Positions 1 to 8,638 of a stretch of DNA of 64,000 nt are shown here, piece by piece. The stretch covers positions 1 to 64,000 of the forward strand of contig JAEUVS010000092.1 in NCBI GenBank assembly GCA_016786745.1, given 5' to 3'. The position numbers and the translations under genes are program-made. Below the pieces are notes generated by a model. It made no database searches and had not been told where the DNA came from. It saw nothing but the letters and a program-made list of their open reading frames with translations. Each line of letters begins with the position of its first letter. Within the stretch, counting starts at the first letter, position 1. The DNA is from Chitinophagaceae bacterium (GTDB lineage: Bacteria; Bacteroidota; Bacteroidia; Chitinophagales; Chitinophagaceae).

Positions 1-306
1 CATGAGCTTGGAGATCATGGAGTGGTCGTTATGCATTGAAAGGATGATCACTTTTGCTTCGGGCCTGATTTTCCTGATTTCGGGAAGGGTCTGGATGCCA
101 TCCATAATCGGCATCTGGATATCCAGCAGGATTACATCGGGGTCAATGTGTTTCAGCAGGTTAAGGAGCTGCATGCCATTGTCGGCCTCGGCAATCAGCT
201 CTACATCTTTCTTAGCAGCGAGTGCCGTTTTTACGCCTGCGCGGAAAAGGGCATGGTCATCGGCTATAGCCACCTTAATCGTCTTTCCTGGGTCATGTTG
301 TTTCAT
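1..306 (-). CDS. NarL/FixJ-type response regulator, receiver domain (3' end outside window)
   Basis: This is the first 102 codons of a response regulator that runs off the left edge. The visible protein is a CheY-like receiver domain. The acidic pair is D16 and D17 in IADDHALF, and the phosphoacceptor is D62 in VILLDIQMP. The motif order and the usual size of such proteins suggest a C-terminal LuxR-type helix-turn-helix beyond the edge, but this cannot be seen. The ATG at 306 is the only reasonable start. The partner kinase is not in the window. The next gene, at 455, is divergent, so the 148 bp between them should carry both promoters. The receiver assignment is firm and the NarL subfamily is inferred from the receiver sequence. 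Confidence 0.85.
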   Translation of the reverse strand, partial: MKQHDPGKTIKVAIADDHALFRAGVKTALAAKKDVELIAEADNGMQLLNLLKHIDPDVILLDIQMPIMDGIQTLPEIRKIRPEAKVIILSMHNDHSMISKLM

Positions 307-454
307 AGCATATTTGATATTGTTCTTTGGGAAATGTCCCACAAGATTGTAAAAATCCCTCACAATGTATATAGGGGTTTTACTATAGTTGTTTATTTCG
401 GATTATACGTGGCATTATTTTCCCGAGCCTTTTTTCTAAATTCACTTCCGCAGT

Positions 455-2431
455 ATGACGGGGAAACATCTTTTATTTATTTTACTATGTATCTCATTGG
501 GTTTCGGCGCAAATGCGCAGGGTAATACTCACGTGTGGGAAATGCAGGAGCTGAGCTTTACAGCCGCAAATACTTATAAAAATCCCTACATCGAAGTAAA
601 AGTGTGGGTAGAGCTCACGGGTCCCGGTTTTAATAAACGGGTTTACGGTTTCTGGGATGGCGCCAATTCTTTTAAAGTGCGGGTGGTGGCCATGAAGCCG
701 GGCACGTGGACGTGGAAAAGCGGATCAAGTACAAATGATCCGGGCCTATCCGGTAAAATGGGATCGTTCACAGCCATCGAATGGACCGACAGGGAAAAAA
801 ATGAAAATCCATTACGCCGGGGATTTATACGCGCGTCTGCTAACAAACATGCGCTTATTTACGCAGACAGCACCCCATACTTTGCTATCGGGGATACATG
901 GTTTGGCTTAGGTGCCAGCCGTTATAAATGGTATGATGATGAAAAGGAGCGACCGATGGGCCCCGATGCAGGATTTAAAGATTTTGTACGATACAGGAAA
1001 GCACAGGGTTTTAACTGGATCAACCTTATCGCGGCATTTCCAAACTGGAAAACAGACGATAAATCGTGGTTGCTGCGCATGGACGATTCTGCAGGCACAA
1101 CGATACGTTCAGCATGGATGAATTTCGATAATCGCAGCGCAAAGAATATGGATAATGAAGGCGGCGCGCCTTTTTTGTTTCCCGGAAAGGTACCGGGTTA
1201 CGAAAACTATTTTCCTGACATGGATAAAATCAACCCGGAGTATTTTAAATATCTCGATAAAAAAATCGCTTACCTGAATCAACATGGATTTGTGCCTTTC
1301 ATCGAGGCATCGCGCCGCGATGCAAGTTTGTTATGGAGTAAATACTACGAATGGCCGGGATCATACACACGCTTCGTTCAATACATTTATTCACGCTACC
1401 AGGCCTACAATACTATTCTCGGTCCTGTTCACCTCGATATCATACATCTTACAATAAGTCCTGATGAATATTCAGCGGCGCTGAAGTCAATGGAGGAAGA
1501 ATATGGTCCTTTGCCTTTTGAAAATTTATTATCTGCTAACGCCAATCCCTCCACGCTGGAAAACTGGGGCGACAGTTCATGGGTAACCCTGCACCAGATG
1601 GGAAATAAAAGAGAACATAATTTTTACTGGTACCTCACAGAAATATTTTATCATAAAAACCCTGCGCCTGCGCTGAATGGCGAACCCTATTATGCAGGAT
1701 ATAATGATCCTCGCGGATCAGGCGCTGTGAATTACACTCGTGGCGCGAAAGGTGGAACGGATAAGGACAATGCGATTGTTCGCTCGGGCAGCTACGGAAG
1801 TTTTCTTTCCGGTGCATATGCAGGTCATGTGTATGGAGCTGAAGGAATCTGGGGTGGTGATGTGGAAGAAAAAGCTCCGGTAAAAATGTGGGATGCATTT
1901 ACCTGGAAATCGGCCGGGGAAATGCAGCATCTCAAAACTTTCGCTTTCAGCGTTGGTGAACGCTATCGCGACCTTGAGCCGCAAGTTGACCTCGTTACTC
2001 CTAACAGGAACTACGACGTGTTAAGTTATGAAGGATGGGCGTACTGCAGTCGCACACCCGACAGAAAAGCGTTCCTGATTTATTTTGAACGCAACTGCCC
2101 CATTGCGCAGTTACGCGGAGCAGAATTGAACAGTGTGTACAGCGCACAATGGTTTGATCCGCGAACAGGTAAATTCAGCAATGCCGGTGATGGTCGGCTT
2201 ACTTCATCAAACATTGGCGTAATACGATTGCCGCACACTCCGGATGATCTCGATTGGGGTCTGAAGCTTGAGTATATTGGTGAAGCAGACAACACCCAAC
2301 CCGTGGCTTCAACATCTTCCTCAGCACAGGAAAAACCAGGGCCAAACCGCCGCGCGGTTATACTAATAACAATTGCCGCGCTGTTCCTGTTAGCTTATTT
2401 ATTGGGGAGGACGCAAAAAAAGCCGGACTAA
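455..2431 (+). CDS. Secreted DUF5060/DUF4038-type glycoside hydrolase with C-terminal membrane anchor
   Basis: The protein has 658 residues. Residues 1-22 form a signal peptide ending in GANAQG. A beta-sandwich region of DUF5060 type follows (about 25-95), then a long TIM-barrel-like region of DUF4038 type (about 100-470; PYFAIGDTWFGLG near its start), and a C-terminal beta domain (about 525-610). The last 30 residues hold a hydrophobic segment (about 633-651) followed by basic residues, which would anchor it in a membrane with the catalytic part outside the cytoplasm. DUF4038 proteins are putative glycosidases, some acting on apiose- or pectin-type glycans. The substrate here is unknown. It is a single gene, outside the mannan locus. 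Confidence 0.75.
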   Translation: MTGKHLLFILLCISLGFGANAQGNTHVWEMQELSFTAANTYKNPYIEVKVWVELTGPGFNKRVYGFWDGANSFKVRVVAMKPGTWTWKSGSSTNDPGLSGKMGSFTAIEWTDREKNENPLRRGFIRASANKHALIYADSTPYFAIGDTWFGLGASRYKWYDDEKERPMGPDAGFKDFVRYRKAQGFNWINLIAAFPNWKTDDKSWLLRMDDSAGTTIRSAWMNFDNRSAKNMDNEGGAPFLFPGKVPGYENYFPDMDKINPEYFKYLDKKIAYLNQHGFVPFIEASRRDASLLWSKYYEWPGSYTRFVQYIYSRYQAYNTILGPVHLDIIHLTISPDEYSAALKSMEEEYGPLPFENLLSANANPSTLENWGDSSWVTLHQMGNKREHNFYWYLTEIFYHKNPAPALNGEPYYAGYNDPRGSGAVNYTRGAKGGTDKDNAIVRSGSYGSFLSGAYAGHVYGAEGIWGGDVEEKAPVKMWDAFTWKSAGEMQHLKTFAFSVGERYRDLEPQVDLVTPNRNYDVLSYEGWAYCSRTPDRKAFLIYFERNCPIAQLRGAELNSVYSAQWFDPRTGKFSNAGDGRLTSSNIGVIRLPHTPDDLDWGLKLEYIGEADNTQPVASTSSSAQEKPGPNRRAVILITIAALFLLAYLLGRTQKKPD

Positions 2432-2465
2432 ACAGCCCGGCTCTTCTGGATTACCATGTAAGCCA

Positions 2466-2945
2466 CTATTTGTTTTCATCGTCGTGATGATCGCCGTCTA
2501 ATTTATCACCTGCTTTATCCGCTCCCCTTTCTATTTCATCGCCTGCTTTCTTAACTCCTTCCTTTGATGCGTCCCATGCATTTTCAATTTTTTGTCCTGC
2601 CTCATCGAAGAAATTTCCTTCCCTGTTAATTACAACGCCCTCCTCGAGTTGCATATCCTTTCCTTCTTTCATCACTTTGCCTGACTTTGTAATGGTAACG
2701 CCGTTATCAAGTTTAACATCTTCGTTGGTTTCCACCCATGCGCCGTTTCTCATTACATGTAGTTTGTTGTCTCTATAAGTTACGTCCCCTTCGCCTGGTA
2801 CATACACCGGATCTGCGGCTGGTGGAGGGGTTTCATTAACGGTTGAATTATCTCTTGTGTCTTCATTGATGGATGGGGAACTGTCGTTACACGCAACAAG
2901 CGCCATTCCAGCAAAGGCCAATAAAAAGATTTTTTTCATAATCAT
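2466..2945 (-). CDS. Small acidic lipoprotein, DUF6799-like
   Basis: This is a 159-residue lipoprotein. The signal peptide ends in a lipobox, with the lipidated cysteine at residue 19 (LVAC). A Pro-rich linker follows, then a segment with short repeated beta-like units (a VMRNGAW-type unit, then LDNGVTITKSGKVM and LEEGVVINREGNFF), which resembles DUF6799 repeats of Bacteroidota. The C-terminal 45 residues are highly charged and probably helical, ending in a His/Asp-rich tail (GDHHDDENK). No enzymatic motif is visible. It converges with the upstream glycosidase gene and is transcribed alone. A second in-frame ATG at 2939 gives the more compact signal peptide MKKIFLL. The family call is moderate and the function unknown. 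Confidence 0.7.
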   Translation of the reverse strand: MIMKKIFLLAFAGMALVACNDSSPSINEDTRDNSTVNETPPPAADPVYVPGEGDVTYRDNKLHVMRNGAWVETNEDVKLDNGVTITKSGKVMKEGKDMQLEEGVVINREGNFFDEAGQKIENAWDASKEGVKKAGDEIERGADKAGDKLDGDHHDDENK

Positions 2946-3359
2946 TGTTTTTAATGAACAATCGGAACCGATGGTTTCCGCACTAGGTCATTAAATTATT
3001 GTGCCAAAAGAATAAATGTTTCCGCAAATGTTGAATGAACTGAGAAAGTGCGATTTAACAAAGCTTTAATGATTTAAATTAGAGGTAAGAAAGAATGATG
3101 ATGAGTGTCGAATGTGTAATGATGTGTCGGATTTCGACAACGACAGCCGGACGGAAGTCTATAAGTTCCGCAATACCAATGGAAAACTGATTTCACCCAA
3201 AAGCAATGACGCTTTTGCAATGATTAAAAAACGATCGGGCAGGGTGTATAAGCATGAATTTATTTCGGGAATAAATTATCTTTCCAGTACGTCGGGAGAG
3301 ATAAGTGAGCGCAGACGTTGACGCTGTAACCATTTACGATAACATGGGAAATTGGCGAA
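2946..3359. other. Intergenic region without a convincing gene
   Basis: These 414 bases separate two divergent lipoprotein genes. An imperfect inverted repeat (CGGAACC and GGTTTCCG, 2964-2982) lies just upstream of the minus-strand gene and could be an operator. A 69-codon plus-strand reading frame at 3112-3321 has no recognisable domain, signal or neighbour support, so it is not called. No tRNA-like structure was seen. Confidence 0.4.
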
Positions 3360-4679
3360 ATGAAAAATTTTAGCAGTAAGATTTTCTGTTTTTTTCTACT
3401 CGTAATTTTTACCGGATGCGCGACAAAAAAATCGCCGGATGAGTTTTTCAGCGAGCAGTTAACCACCTGGAACAATTACCTGACCAAGGTGGTGATCTCC
3501 GATGTTCTGACGCCGCCGGTTTGCAGTCGTGTGTATGCGTACACCAACATCGCGGCTCACGAAGCGCTCGCACCGGGTTTTGCCAATAGTGTGTCGTATG
3601 GAACGCGGCTCAACGGTCTTGGAAAGGTTCCCGTCCCGGAGGGCAACAAAGAGGATTATTATTTTCCGTTGTCGTCTATAGTTGCGTTTTCTACCGTTGC
3701 ACAGAAAGTAGTGTTTAATAGCGAAGCGATTAAAAACATGGAGGATAAATTTCTCGCCGATGTTGAGAATGTTGACATTGATGAGGACGTTTATAAAAGA
3801 TCAGTAGAATATGGAAGAACTGTAGGGAATTTTATTATTCAATGGGCGTCTGCTGATGGATACCTTCAACGAAACTCTAATCCCGGTTTTATTGTTACGA
3901 AAGACAACTGGCGCTGGCAACCGACACCTCCTGATTATATGGATGCGGTTGAGCCGAGCTGGCACACTTTAAGACCTTTCATTCTCGATTCAGCCTCACA
4001 ATTCCGACCCGTAAAGCCTGACTTATACGACGGCCTTCCCACTTCAACATACAATAAAAGTGTAATGCAGGTGTACGAAGCCGTGAACCGCAAGGATACG
4101 GAACAGGTGGCTATTGCTAAATTCTGGGATTGCAATCCCAACATATCGGTTACGCAGGGACATGTAATGTACTTTCAGCAGAAAATTTCTCCGGGGGGAC
4201 ATTGGCTAACCATTGCGATGTCGGTGTTGAAAAATAAGAAAGCCGACATGATGAAGTGTGCGGAGGTACTTTCTAAACTGGCGATCACTATCGCTGATGG
4301 CTTTATCAATTGCTGGGAGGCAAAATATCACTACAACACAGTGCGGCCCGAAACAGTTATCAACAAATATATCGATCCGAACTGGCGCCCCCTTTTGCAA
4401 ACTCCTCCTTTTCCTGAATACCCGAGTGGTCACAGCGTTGTTTCAGGCGCCTCCGCAACTATTCTTACCAATATTTTCGGCGACAATTTCGCATACACCG
4501 ACTCAACCGAACTCCCTTTCGGTATGCCACCGCGGGATTTCAAATCGTTTAATGACGCGGCGAGAGAGGCATCAATGAGCAGGATGTATGGTGGCATACA
4601 CTACCTCCCTTCGCTCGACAACGGGCTGGTGCAGGGCAGAAAGTTAGCGGAGTACGTTATCGCAAAGCTTTCGAAGTAA
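3360..4679 (+). CDS. Vanadium-dependent haloperoxidase / PAP2-type lipoprotein
   Basis: The protein has 439 residues. A lipoprotein signal peptide (lipobox FTGC, about residue 20) places it on a membrane facing the periplasm or cell surface. The PAP2/haloperoxidase core is in the C-terminal third. It has a Lys/Arg-Pro motif (KYHYNTVRPE, about 320-329), the PSGHS motif with the catalytic histidine (about 354-358), and SRMYGGIHYLPSLD (about 404-417) with the final histidine. This motif order binds vanadate in haloperoxidases or phosphate in acid phosphatases, and sequence alone does not separate the two. The N-terminal helical region is longer than in a simple PAP2 phosphatase, which favours the haloperoxidase-like family. 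It converges with dinB, 6 bp away. Confidence 0.8.
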   Translation: MKNFSSKIFCFFLLVIFTGCATKKSPDEFFSEQLTTWNNYLTKVVISDVLTPPVCSRVYAYTNIAAHEALAPGFANSVSYGTRLNGLGKVPVPEGNKEDYYFPLSSIVAFSTVAQKVVFNSEAIKNMEDKFLADVENVDIDEDVYKRSVEYGRTVGNFIIQWASADGYLQRNSNPGFIVTKDNWRWQPTPPDYMDAVEPSWHTLRPFILDSASQFRPVKPDLYDGLPTSTYNKSVMQVYEAVNRKDTEQVAIAKFWDCNPNISVTQGHVMYFQQKISPGGHWLTIAMSVLKNKKADMMKCAEVLSKLAITIADGFINCWEAKYHYNTVRPETVINKYIDPNWRPLLQTPPFPEYPSGHSVVSGASATILTNIFGDNFAYTDSTELPFGMPPRDFKSFNDAAREASMSRMYGGIHYLPSLDNGLVQGRKLAEYVIAKLSK

Positions 4680-4685
4680 CGGCGA

Positions 4686-5771
4686 TTAAAAATCAAATTT
4701 CAGCTGACTGTCTTTTTGATCACCCGGTACGGGCGGGCTGTTATTAAACTTCGACAACGAAATGCCGAGCAGTCGTATGCCTCTTTGTGGCGGCAGCGTC
4801 GCCACCATTAACTCCCTGGCAGTTGAGGCTATTATCATCGCATCGTCCACCGGCTCGTTCATCGTACGACTTCTTGTGATGATCTTGAAGTTGCTGTATT
4901 TTATTTTAAGGGTAATCGTTCTCCCCTTTAAACCATGTCTCTTCAAACGATCCGCAACGGTTACTGCAATTCGGTTTATTTCTTTGCCCAATTCTTCTTC
5001 ATCAAAAAGATCCTCGTTAAAAGTGTCTTCCGCACCTACCGATTGTGTTTCCCTGAAAGCTTCAACAGGCCTGTCGTCTATTCCTCTCACAATTTTATAA
5101 AAGAAGTATCCCACCTTACCAAAATGCATCACAAGATCCTGCTCGCTCAGTTTTTTTACATCTGCGCCGGTGAACAATCCAAGGTTTTTCATTTTTTCGG
5201 CGGTAACTTTTCCCACACCATAAAATTTTTCTACCGCCAGTTTATCCATGAAATCTTCGATTTTCGATGGACCGATAAACGTGAGGCCGTCTGGTTTTTT
5301 CATACCCGACGCAATCTTAGCCACGAATTTATTTATTGAAACGCCCGCAGAAGCGGTGAGTTGTAACTCTTCCGTTATTGCGGCACGAATATTTTCTGCG
5401 ATGGTAATGGCTGATCCGATATTTTGTTTGTCGTTCGTAACATCCAGGTATGCTTCGTCGAGCGACAAAGGTTCAATGAGGTCAGTATACCGCTGAAAAA
5501 TGTTCCTGATTTGGTGGGATACTTCTTTATAGACTTCGAAACGTGGTTTAATAAATTTTACTTCGGCACAAAGTTGTAGTGCTCTTTTAGAAGGCATCGC
5601 TGAGTGAATGCCATACTTGCGCGCTTCATAGCTTGCGGCGGCCACTACTCCGCCGCGCCCTTCTGGCGAACCGCCAACAACTACGGGCGCGCCGCGGAGC
5701 CCAGGATTATCGCGCTGCTCCACCGACGCAAAAAAAGCATCCATATCAATATGGATGATCTTACGATTCAT
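4686..5771 (-). CDS. dinB: DNA polymerase IV (Y-family translesion polymerase)
   Basis: This is a 361-residue Y-family polymerase. The palm metal ligands are D9 in HIDMDAFFASVEQ and D105/E106 in SLDEAYLD. A helix-hairpin-helix follows at YGVGKVTAEKM, then the little-finger domain (about 235-345). The C-terminus QLKFDF looks like a beta-clamp binding motif. The start is the ATG at 5771. A longer frame begins 20 codons earlier, but it overlaps the upstream gene and the HIDMD motif would then be too far from the N-terminus. The upstream membrane gene ends in TGA overlapping this ATG by four bases, so the pair is translationally coupled. No LexA-like site was recognised. Confidence 0.95.
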   Translation of the reverse strand: MNRKIIHIDMDAFFASVEQRDNPGLRGAPVVVGGSPEGRGGVVAAASYEARKYGIHSAMPSKRALQLCAEVKFIKPRFEVYKEVSHQIRNIFQRYTDLIEPLSLDEAYLDVTNDKQNIGSAITIAENIRAAITEELQLTASAGVSINKFVAKIASGMKKPDGLTFIGPSKIEDFMDKLAVEKFYGVGKVTAEKMKNLGLFTGADVKKLSEQDLVMHFGKVGYFFYKIVRGIDDRPVEAFRETQSVGAEDTFNEDLFDEEELGKEINRIAVTVADRLKRHGLKGRTITLKIKYSNFKIITRSRTMNEPVDDAMIIASTARELMVATLPPQRGIRLLGISLSKFNNSPPVPGDQKDSQLKFDF

Positions 5772-6289
5772 TGCACATACCTGAAAATGCTCATGCCGAT
5801 CACTGCAATGCCAACAAGCGCGGCTATCCACTTCGAAGCTGAAAAAATTCTTTTTCTTAAAATCATCAATTCGTCTTGCTGTTCGGGTGTTGGAGGGCCA
5901 CCCTGCCTGGCAACATCCTGGCCGATTTTATTAATGCGTGCAGCAGCGGGCCTGTTAATTGTGAAACCAATGATGAACGCGATGAAAGCCATGCCTGCAC
6001 CGATTGTTAATGTGCGCGAGTACCAGCTGTGAAACCACATTGGTTGGAAGCCATCTGATAATTTCCAGATTAATAAAAATCCGGCGACGATTGTTATAAT
6101 CGCCGACACCATCGCCGCAATGGGATATCCCGACCTACCTAAATTCTGCATAAACTTCCCTCCTTCAGGACCAGATGCTTTTAATGTTGGGATGAGAAAA
6201 AATGTAAAGAAGAATACGCTGCCTGCCCAGAAGGTACCAAATACAATGTGAAGCAGGCGAAGAATAAGAACGTAGGTTTGGTCGCTCAT
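5768..6289 (-). CDS. Four-helix integral membrane protein, DUF2269/CopD-like
   Basis: The protein has 173 residues and four predicted membrane segments (about 8-32, 53-75, 90-110 and 150-170). The start LLRLLHIVFGTFWAGSVFF matches the first helix of the DUF2269/CopD-like family, with a conserved histidine and tryptophan in the membrane. A Pro/Gln-rich cytoplasmic loop lies at about 125-140. The function is unknown; related proteins are linked to copper or haem, but there is no direct sign of this here. It lies directly upstream of dinB with a four-base ATGA overlap, which suggests one transcript. Confidence 0.65.
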   Translation of the reverse strand: MSDQTYVLILRLLHIVFGTFWAGSVFFFTFFLIPTLKASGPEGGKFMQNLGRSGYPIAAMVSAIITIVAGFLLIWKLSDGFQPMWFHSWYSRTLTIGAGMAFIAFIIGFTINRPAAARINKIGQDVARQGGPPTPEQQDELMILRKRIFSASKWIAALVGIAVIGMSIFRYVQ

Positions 6290-6371
6290 GAGAGTCTATT
6301 TTTAAGATAATGTACAAAGACGCAGCAGAAATAAAAAAAGAATAAATTTACTAACCCCTAAATAGTCACTG

Positions 6372-6983
6372 ATGCTATATCGTTTTTTTCTCGCTGCATT
6401 ATCTGTCCTGGCATGGTTCGCGCTTGCGGGCCAGTTATATATAATTATCCGTTATCGCAATTCATCACTCGGCGCGACCGTGATTCAGTACTTCAGTTAC
6501 TACACCATTCTCACCAATATACTTTTGGCCTGGGTATGTACAAGACTATTTATTAAAAATGAAGATTCAGCAAAAAATCAAAAAGTACTCACAGCAATTC
6601 TTGTATACATACTCACCGTCGGCCTCACCTATAATGCTATCCTCCGCGCGTTGTGGCAGCCACAGGGATTGCAATTGATTGTCGACAACCTGCTTCACAC
6701 GGTTATTCCTTTATTATATCTTGTATTCTGGATTTTTTGTGTGCGAAAAAATGATTTGAAATGGAAAGATGTTTTGCCGTGGCTGATTTACCCGTTTGTA
6801 TATTTAATATATATCCTGGTACGCGGAGCGGTATCGGGCGTTTATCCTTACCCGTTTATTGATGTAAACCAACTCGGATACGGAAAGGCGCTTATTAATT
6901 CATTCGCTGTAACAGGGGTAATCGTTTTTCTTTCGCTGTTTTTCGTTTGGCTCTCGCGCCTGTTTAGTAAAAGCACACATTAG
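6372..6983 (+). CDS. Pr6Pr-family six-helix membrane protein
   Basis: The protein has 203 residues and six evenly spaced hydrophobic segments. Family-like features are the polar motif YYTILTNILLAW in helix 2, a conserved histidine in DNLLHTVIPLLY in helix 4, and WLIYPFVYLIYILVRG with GVYPYPFIDV between helices 5 and 6. These match the Pr6Pr/FAR-17a-like group. The function in bacteria is not established. It lies divergent to the dinB pair and upstream of the mannanase, with 61 bp before the next start, so it may or may not be cotranscribed. Confidence 0.7.
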   Translation: MLYRFFLAALSVLAWFALAGQLYIIIRYRNSSLGATVIQYFSYYTILTNILLAWVCTRLFIKNEDSAKNQKVLTAILVYILTVGLTYNAILRALWQPQGLQLIVDNLLHTVIPLLYLVFWIFCVRKNDLKWKDVLPWLIYPFVYLIYILVRGAVSGVYPYPFIDVNQLGYGKALINSFAVTGVIVFLSLFFVWLSRLFSKSTH

Positions 6984-7044
6984 AAATAAAGGCAATAAAG
7001 GAAAATGATGCAGCAATTCAAAAAAGGTGTTGTCTATAAAGTAG

Positions 7045-8250
7045 ATGCACCAACGTAGCGCGATTGCTCGCAAGGCTTTCTTTCAGGCGAATGTAATGTC
7101 ATTAATGATTTTATTAATCACGTCATTAATGGTATTTACAGTCTCTGCGCAAAGGTATCAGCCGGTCGACAGGTTGGCCACAGAAGAAACAAAGGCTCTG
7201 TTCAATAATCTCAGGACAATCGCGAAAAACCATACGCTCTTCGGTCATCAGCATGCCACTGAATATGGGCATGGATGGCAGGGCGACGTTGACCGTTCCG
7301 ATGTAAAATCTGTTACGGGTTCACACCCTGCAGTAATAGGAGTTGATCTGATGGGGTTCACCGGAAGATCAGCTGACGAAACGCAAAAAGCAAAGGACGA
7401 CCTGAGGAAGAATGTTGCCGATACATACAACCGTGGAGGGGTAACCACGGTTGCATGGCATTTTTCGAACCCGGTATCGGGCGGCGGCTTTTACTGGCAG
7501 GATTCGGTTTCTCTTCCCGCTGTCCGCTATATCATACCCGGTGGCGAGGCGCATGAAAAATACAGGGGCATTTTAAAGGAGATAGCGGAGTGGGCCAATT
7601 CAGTAAAGGGGTCAGATGGTAAAACCGTACCAGTGATATTTCGTCCGTACCATGAGTTTGATGGAGATTGGTTCTGGTGGGGAAGGTCGCACTCGACGGT
7701 GGATGAGTTCAGGGCGTTGTGGCGTTTTACGGTTTCATACCTGCGCGACAGCCTGGGCGTTCACACTTTCCTGTATGCTTTTTCACCGGATAACCGGTTT
7801 ATGACCGAGGAGGTTTTTCTTGAAAGGTATCCGGGTGATGACTGGGTGGATATGGTGGGAATGGATAACTACGGGGACATGGGACGTGACGGATATGCAC
7901 CGGCGCGGGCTGCACAAAGACTTAAGATTGTATCAGACTATGCAAAAAAAGCCGGAAAGCTGGCGGCCTTTACTGAAACGGGTCTTGAGTCTATCCCGAA
8001 TGGTACCTGGTGGACTGAAACGCTGTTGAAGGTGATGCGCAACTCGGATATGGAAATAGCGTATGTACTGGTGTGGCGCAACGATGTGCGCAGTCCCACT
8101 CACTACTATGCACCTTATCCCGGCCACTCAAGCGTACCCGACTTTATCAGGTTCTATAATGATCCGTACACTCTCTTTGAAAGAGACCTGGAAGGGATTT
8201 ATGGCAAATTGATAATCAAGGATTCAAAAGCTGTTGCAGGAAGTCAATGA
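7045..8250 (+). CDS. Secreted GH26 endo-beta-1,4-mannanase
   Basis: The protein has 401 residues. An N-terminal signal region ends near VSAQ (residue 36). The ATG at 7045 gives a 17-residue extension before the hydrophobic core, and an in-frame ATG at 7096 gives a more typical signal peptide. The GH26 barrel is complete, with GHQHATEYGHGW near its start, the acid/base E204 in RPYHEFDGDWFWWG, and the nucleophile E311 in FTETG. Aromatic sugar-binding residues (W140-type WHF, Y274-type MDNYGDMG) are in place. Family members cut beta-mannan or glucomannan chains inside. Position directly before susC and the presence of GH130 and a 2-epimerase downstream support mannan as the substrate. Confidence 0.9.
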   Translation: MHQRSAIARKAFFQANVMSLMILLITSLMVFTVSAQRYQPVDRLATEETKALFNNLRTIAKNHTLFGHQHATEYGHGWQGDVDRSDVKSVTGSHPAVIGVDLMGFTGRSADETQKAKDDLRKNVADTYNRGGVTTVAWHFSNPVSGGGFYWQDSVSLPAVRYIIPGGEAHEKYRGILKEIAEWANSVKGSDGKTVPVIFRPYHEFDGDWFWWGRSHSTVDEFRALWRFTVSYLRDSLGVHTFLYAFSPDNRFMTEEVFLERYPGDDWVDMVGMDNYGDMGRDGYAPARAAQRLKIVSDYAKKAGKLAAFTETGLESIPNGTWWTETLLKVMRNSDMEIAYVLVWRNDVRSPTHYYAPYPGHSSVPDFIRFYNDPYTLFERDLEGIYGKLIIKDSKAVAGSQ

Positions 8251-8338
8251 CAAAATGATGTTTGGACTTTTTTTTCGGGAAAAGTTAAAGTTTTCATAAC
8301 TTCAGAGACGATGTAATCGGCTTAACTGCGGCAAGAAA

Positions 8339-8390
8339 GTTAAAAAATACTAGTAATTGTTAAAAAATCATCATTGCAGTGTTAAAATGT
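8339..8390 (+). promoter_or_regulatory. Phased direct repeats upstream of susC, putative activator sites
   Basis: GTTAAAAAAT occurs at 8339-8348 and again at 8359-8368, exactly 20 bases apart. A partial third copy, GTTAAAATGT, lies at 8381-8390, 22 bases further on. The spacing is about two helical turns, and the array ends next to the candidate promoter. This is the usual layout of a direct-repeat activator such as an AraC-type protein. Which regulator binds is not shown. The repeats are AT-rich, so chance is possible. Confidence 0.45.
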
Positions 8391-8402
8391 TGTATACTTT
8401 AG
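8374..8402 (+). promoter_or_regulatory. Candidate Bacteroidota promoter of susCD
   Basis: TTG at 8374-8376 is followed 18 bases later by TACTTTAG (8395-8402). The Bacteroidota consensus is TTG, about 19 bases, TAnnTTTG, so there is one mismatch in the -7 element. Placement after the direct repeats and before a gene-free leader supports it. It is inferred only. Confidence 0.4.
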
Positions 8403-8638
8403 ACAACTAAACGCTGCAATCGTTTGCGTAACCAAAACAAGAACTTAACGATGCTTTATCTGCACGCTCTGCATTCCCATCTTTTAGTTACAAACCTGAT
8501 TACTTAATTCGACACCAAAACAAACACTTATACGTCTATGCTCGATTCTCCAAAACAAAATAACCGTCATCCGGTGCCAGGGACATCGGATGAGTATTGC
8601 CAAAACCTAAAAATCTAACGAACACCAAGTAAACTATT

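Larger units (their letters stand above)
8251..8638. other. Leader and promoter region of the susCD operon
   Basis: These 388 bases contain no gene. They hold a short inverted repeat (AAGTTA and TAACTT, 8283-8303), three phased direct repeats (8339-8390) and a candidate promoter (8374-8402). About 240 bases of apparently untranslated leader follow. The leader is rich in AAAC-type runs and shows no strong hairpin, attenuator or riboswitch that I can recognise. Confidence 0.5.

Noticed and set aside
2421..2442. Hairpin AGCCGG and CCGGCT at the end of the DUF4038 gene
   Set aside because: A six-base stem that contains the stop codon and lacks a T-tract is too weak to be called a terminator.
3112..3321. 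69-codon plus-strand reading frame between two lipoprotein genes
   Set aside because: No domain, no signal, no neighbour support and a length that occurs by chance. It is left as intergenic.
5772..5831. 20-residue extension of DNA polymerase IV
   Set aside because: It overlaps the upstream membrane gene, and polymerase IV proteins start close to the HIDMD motif.
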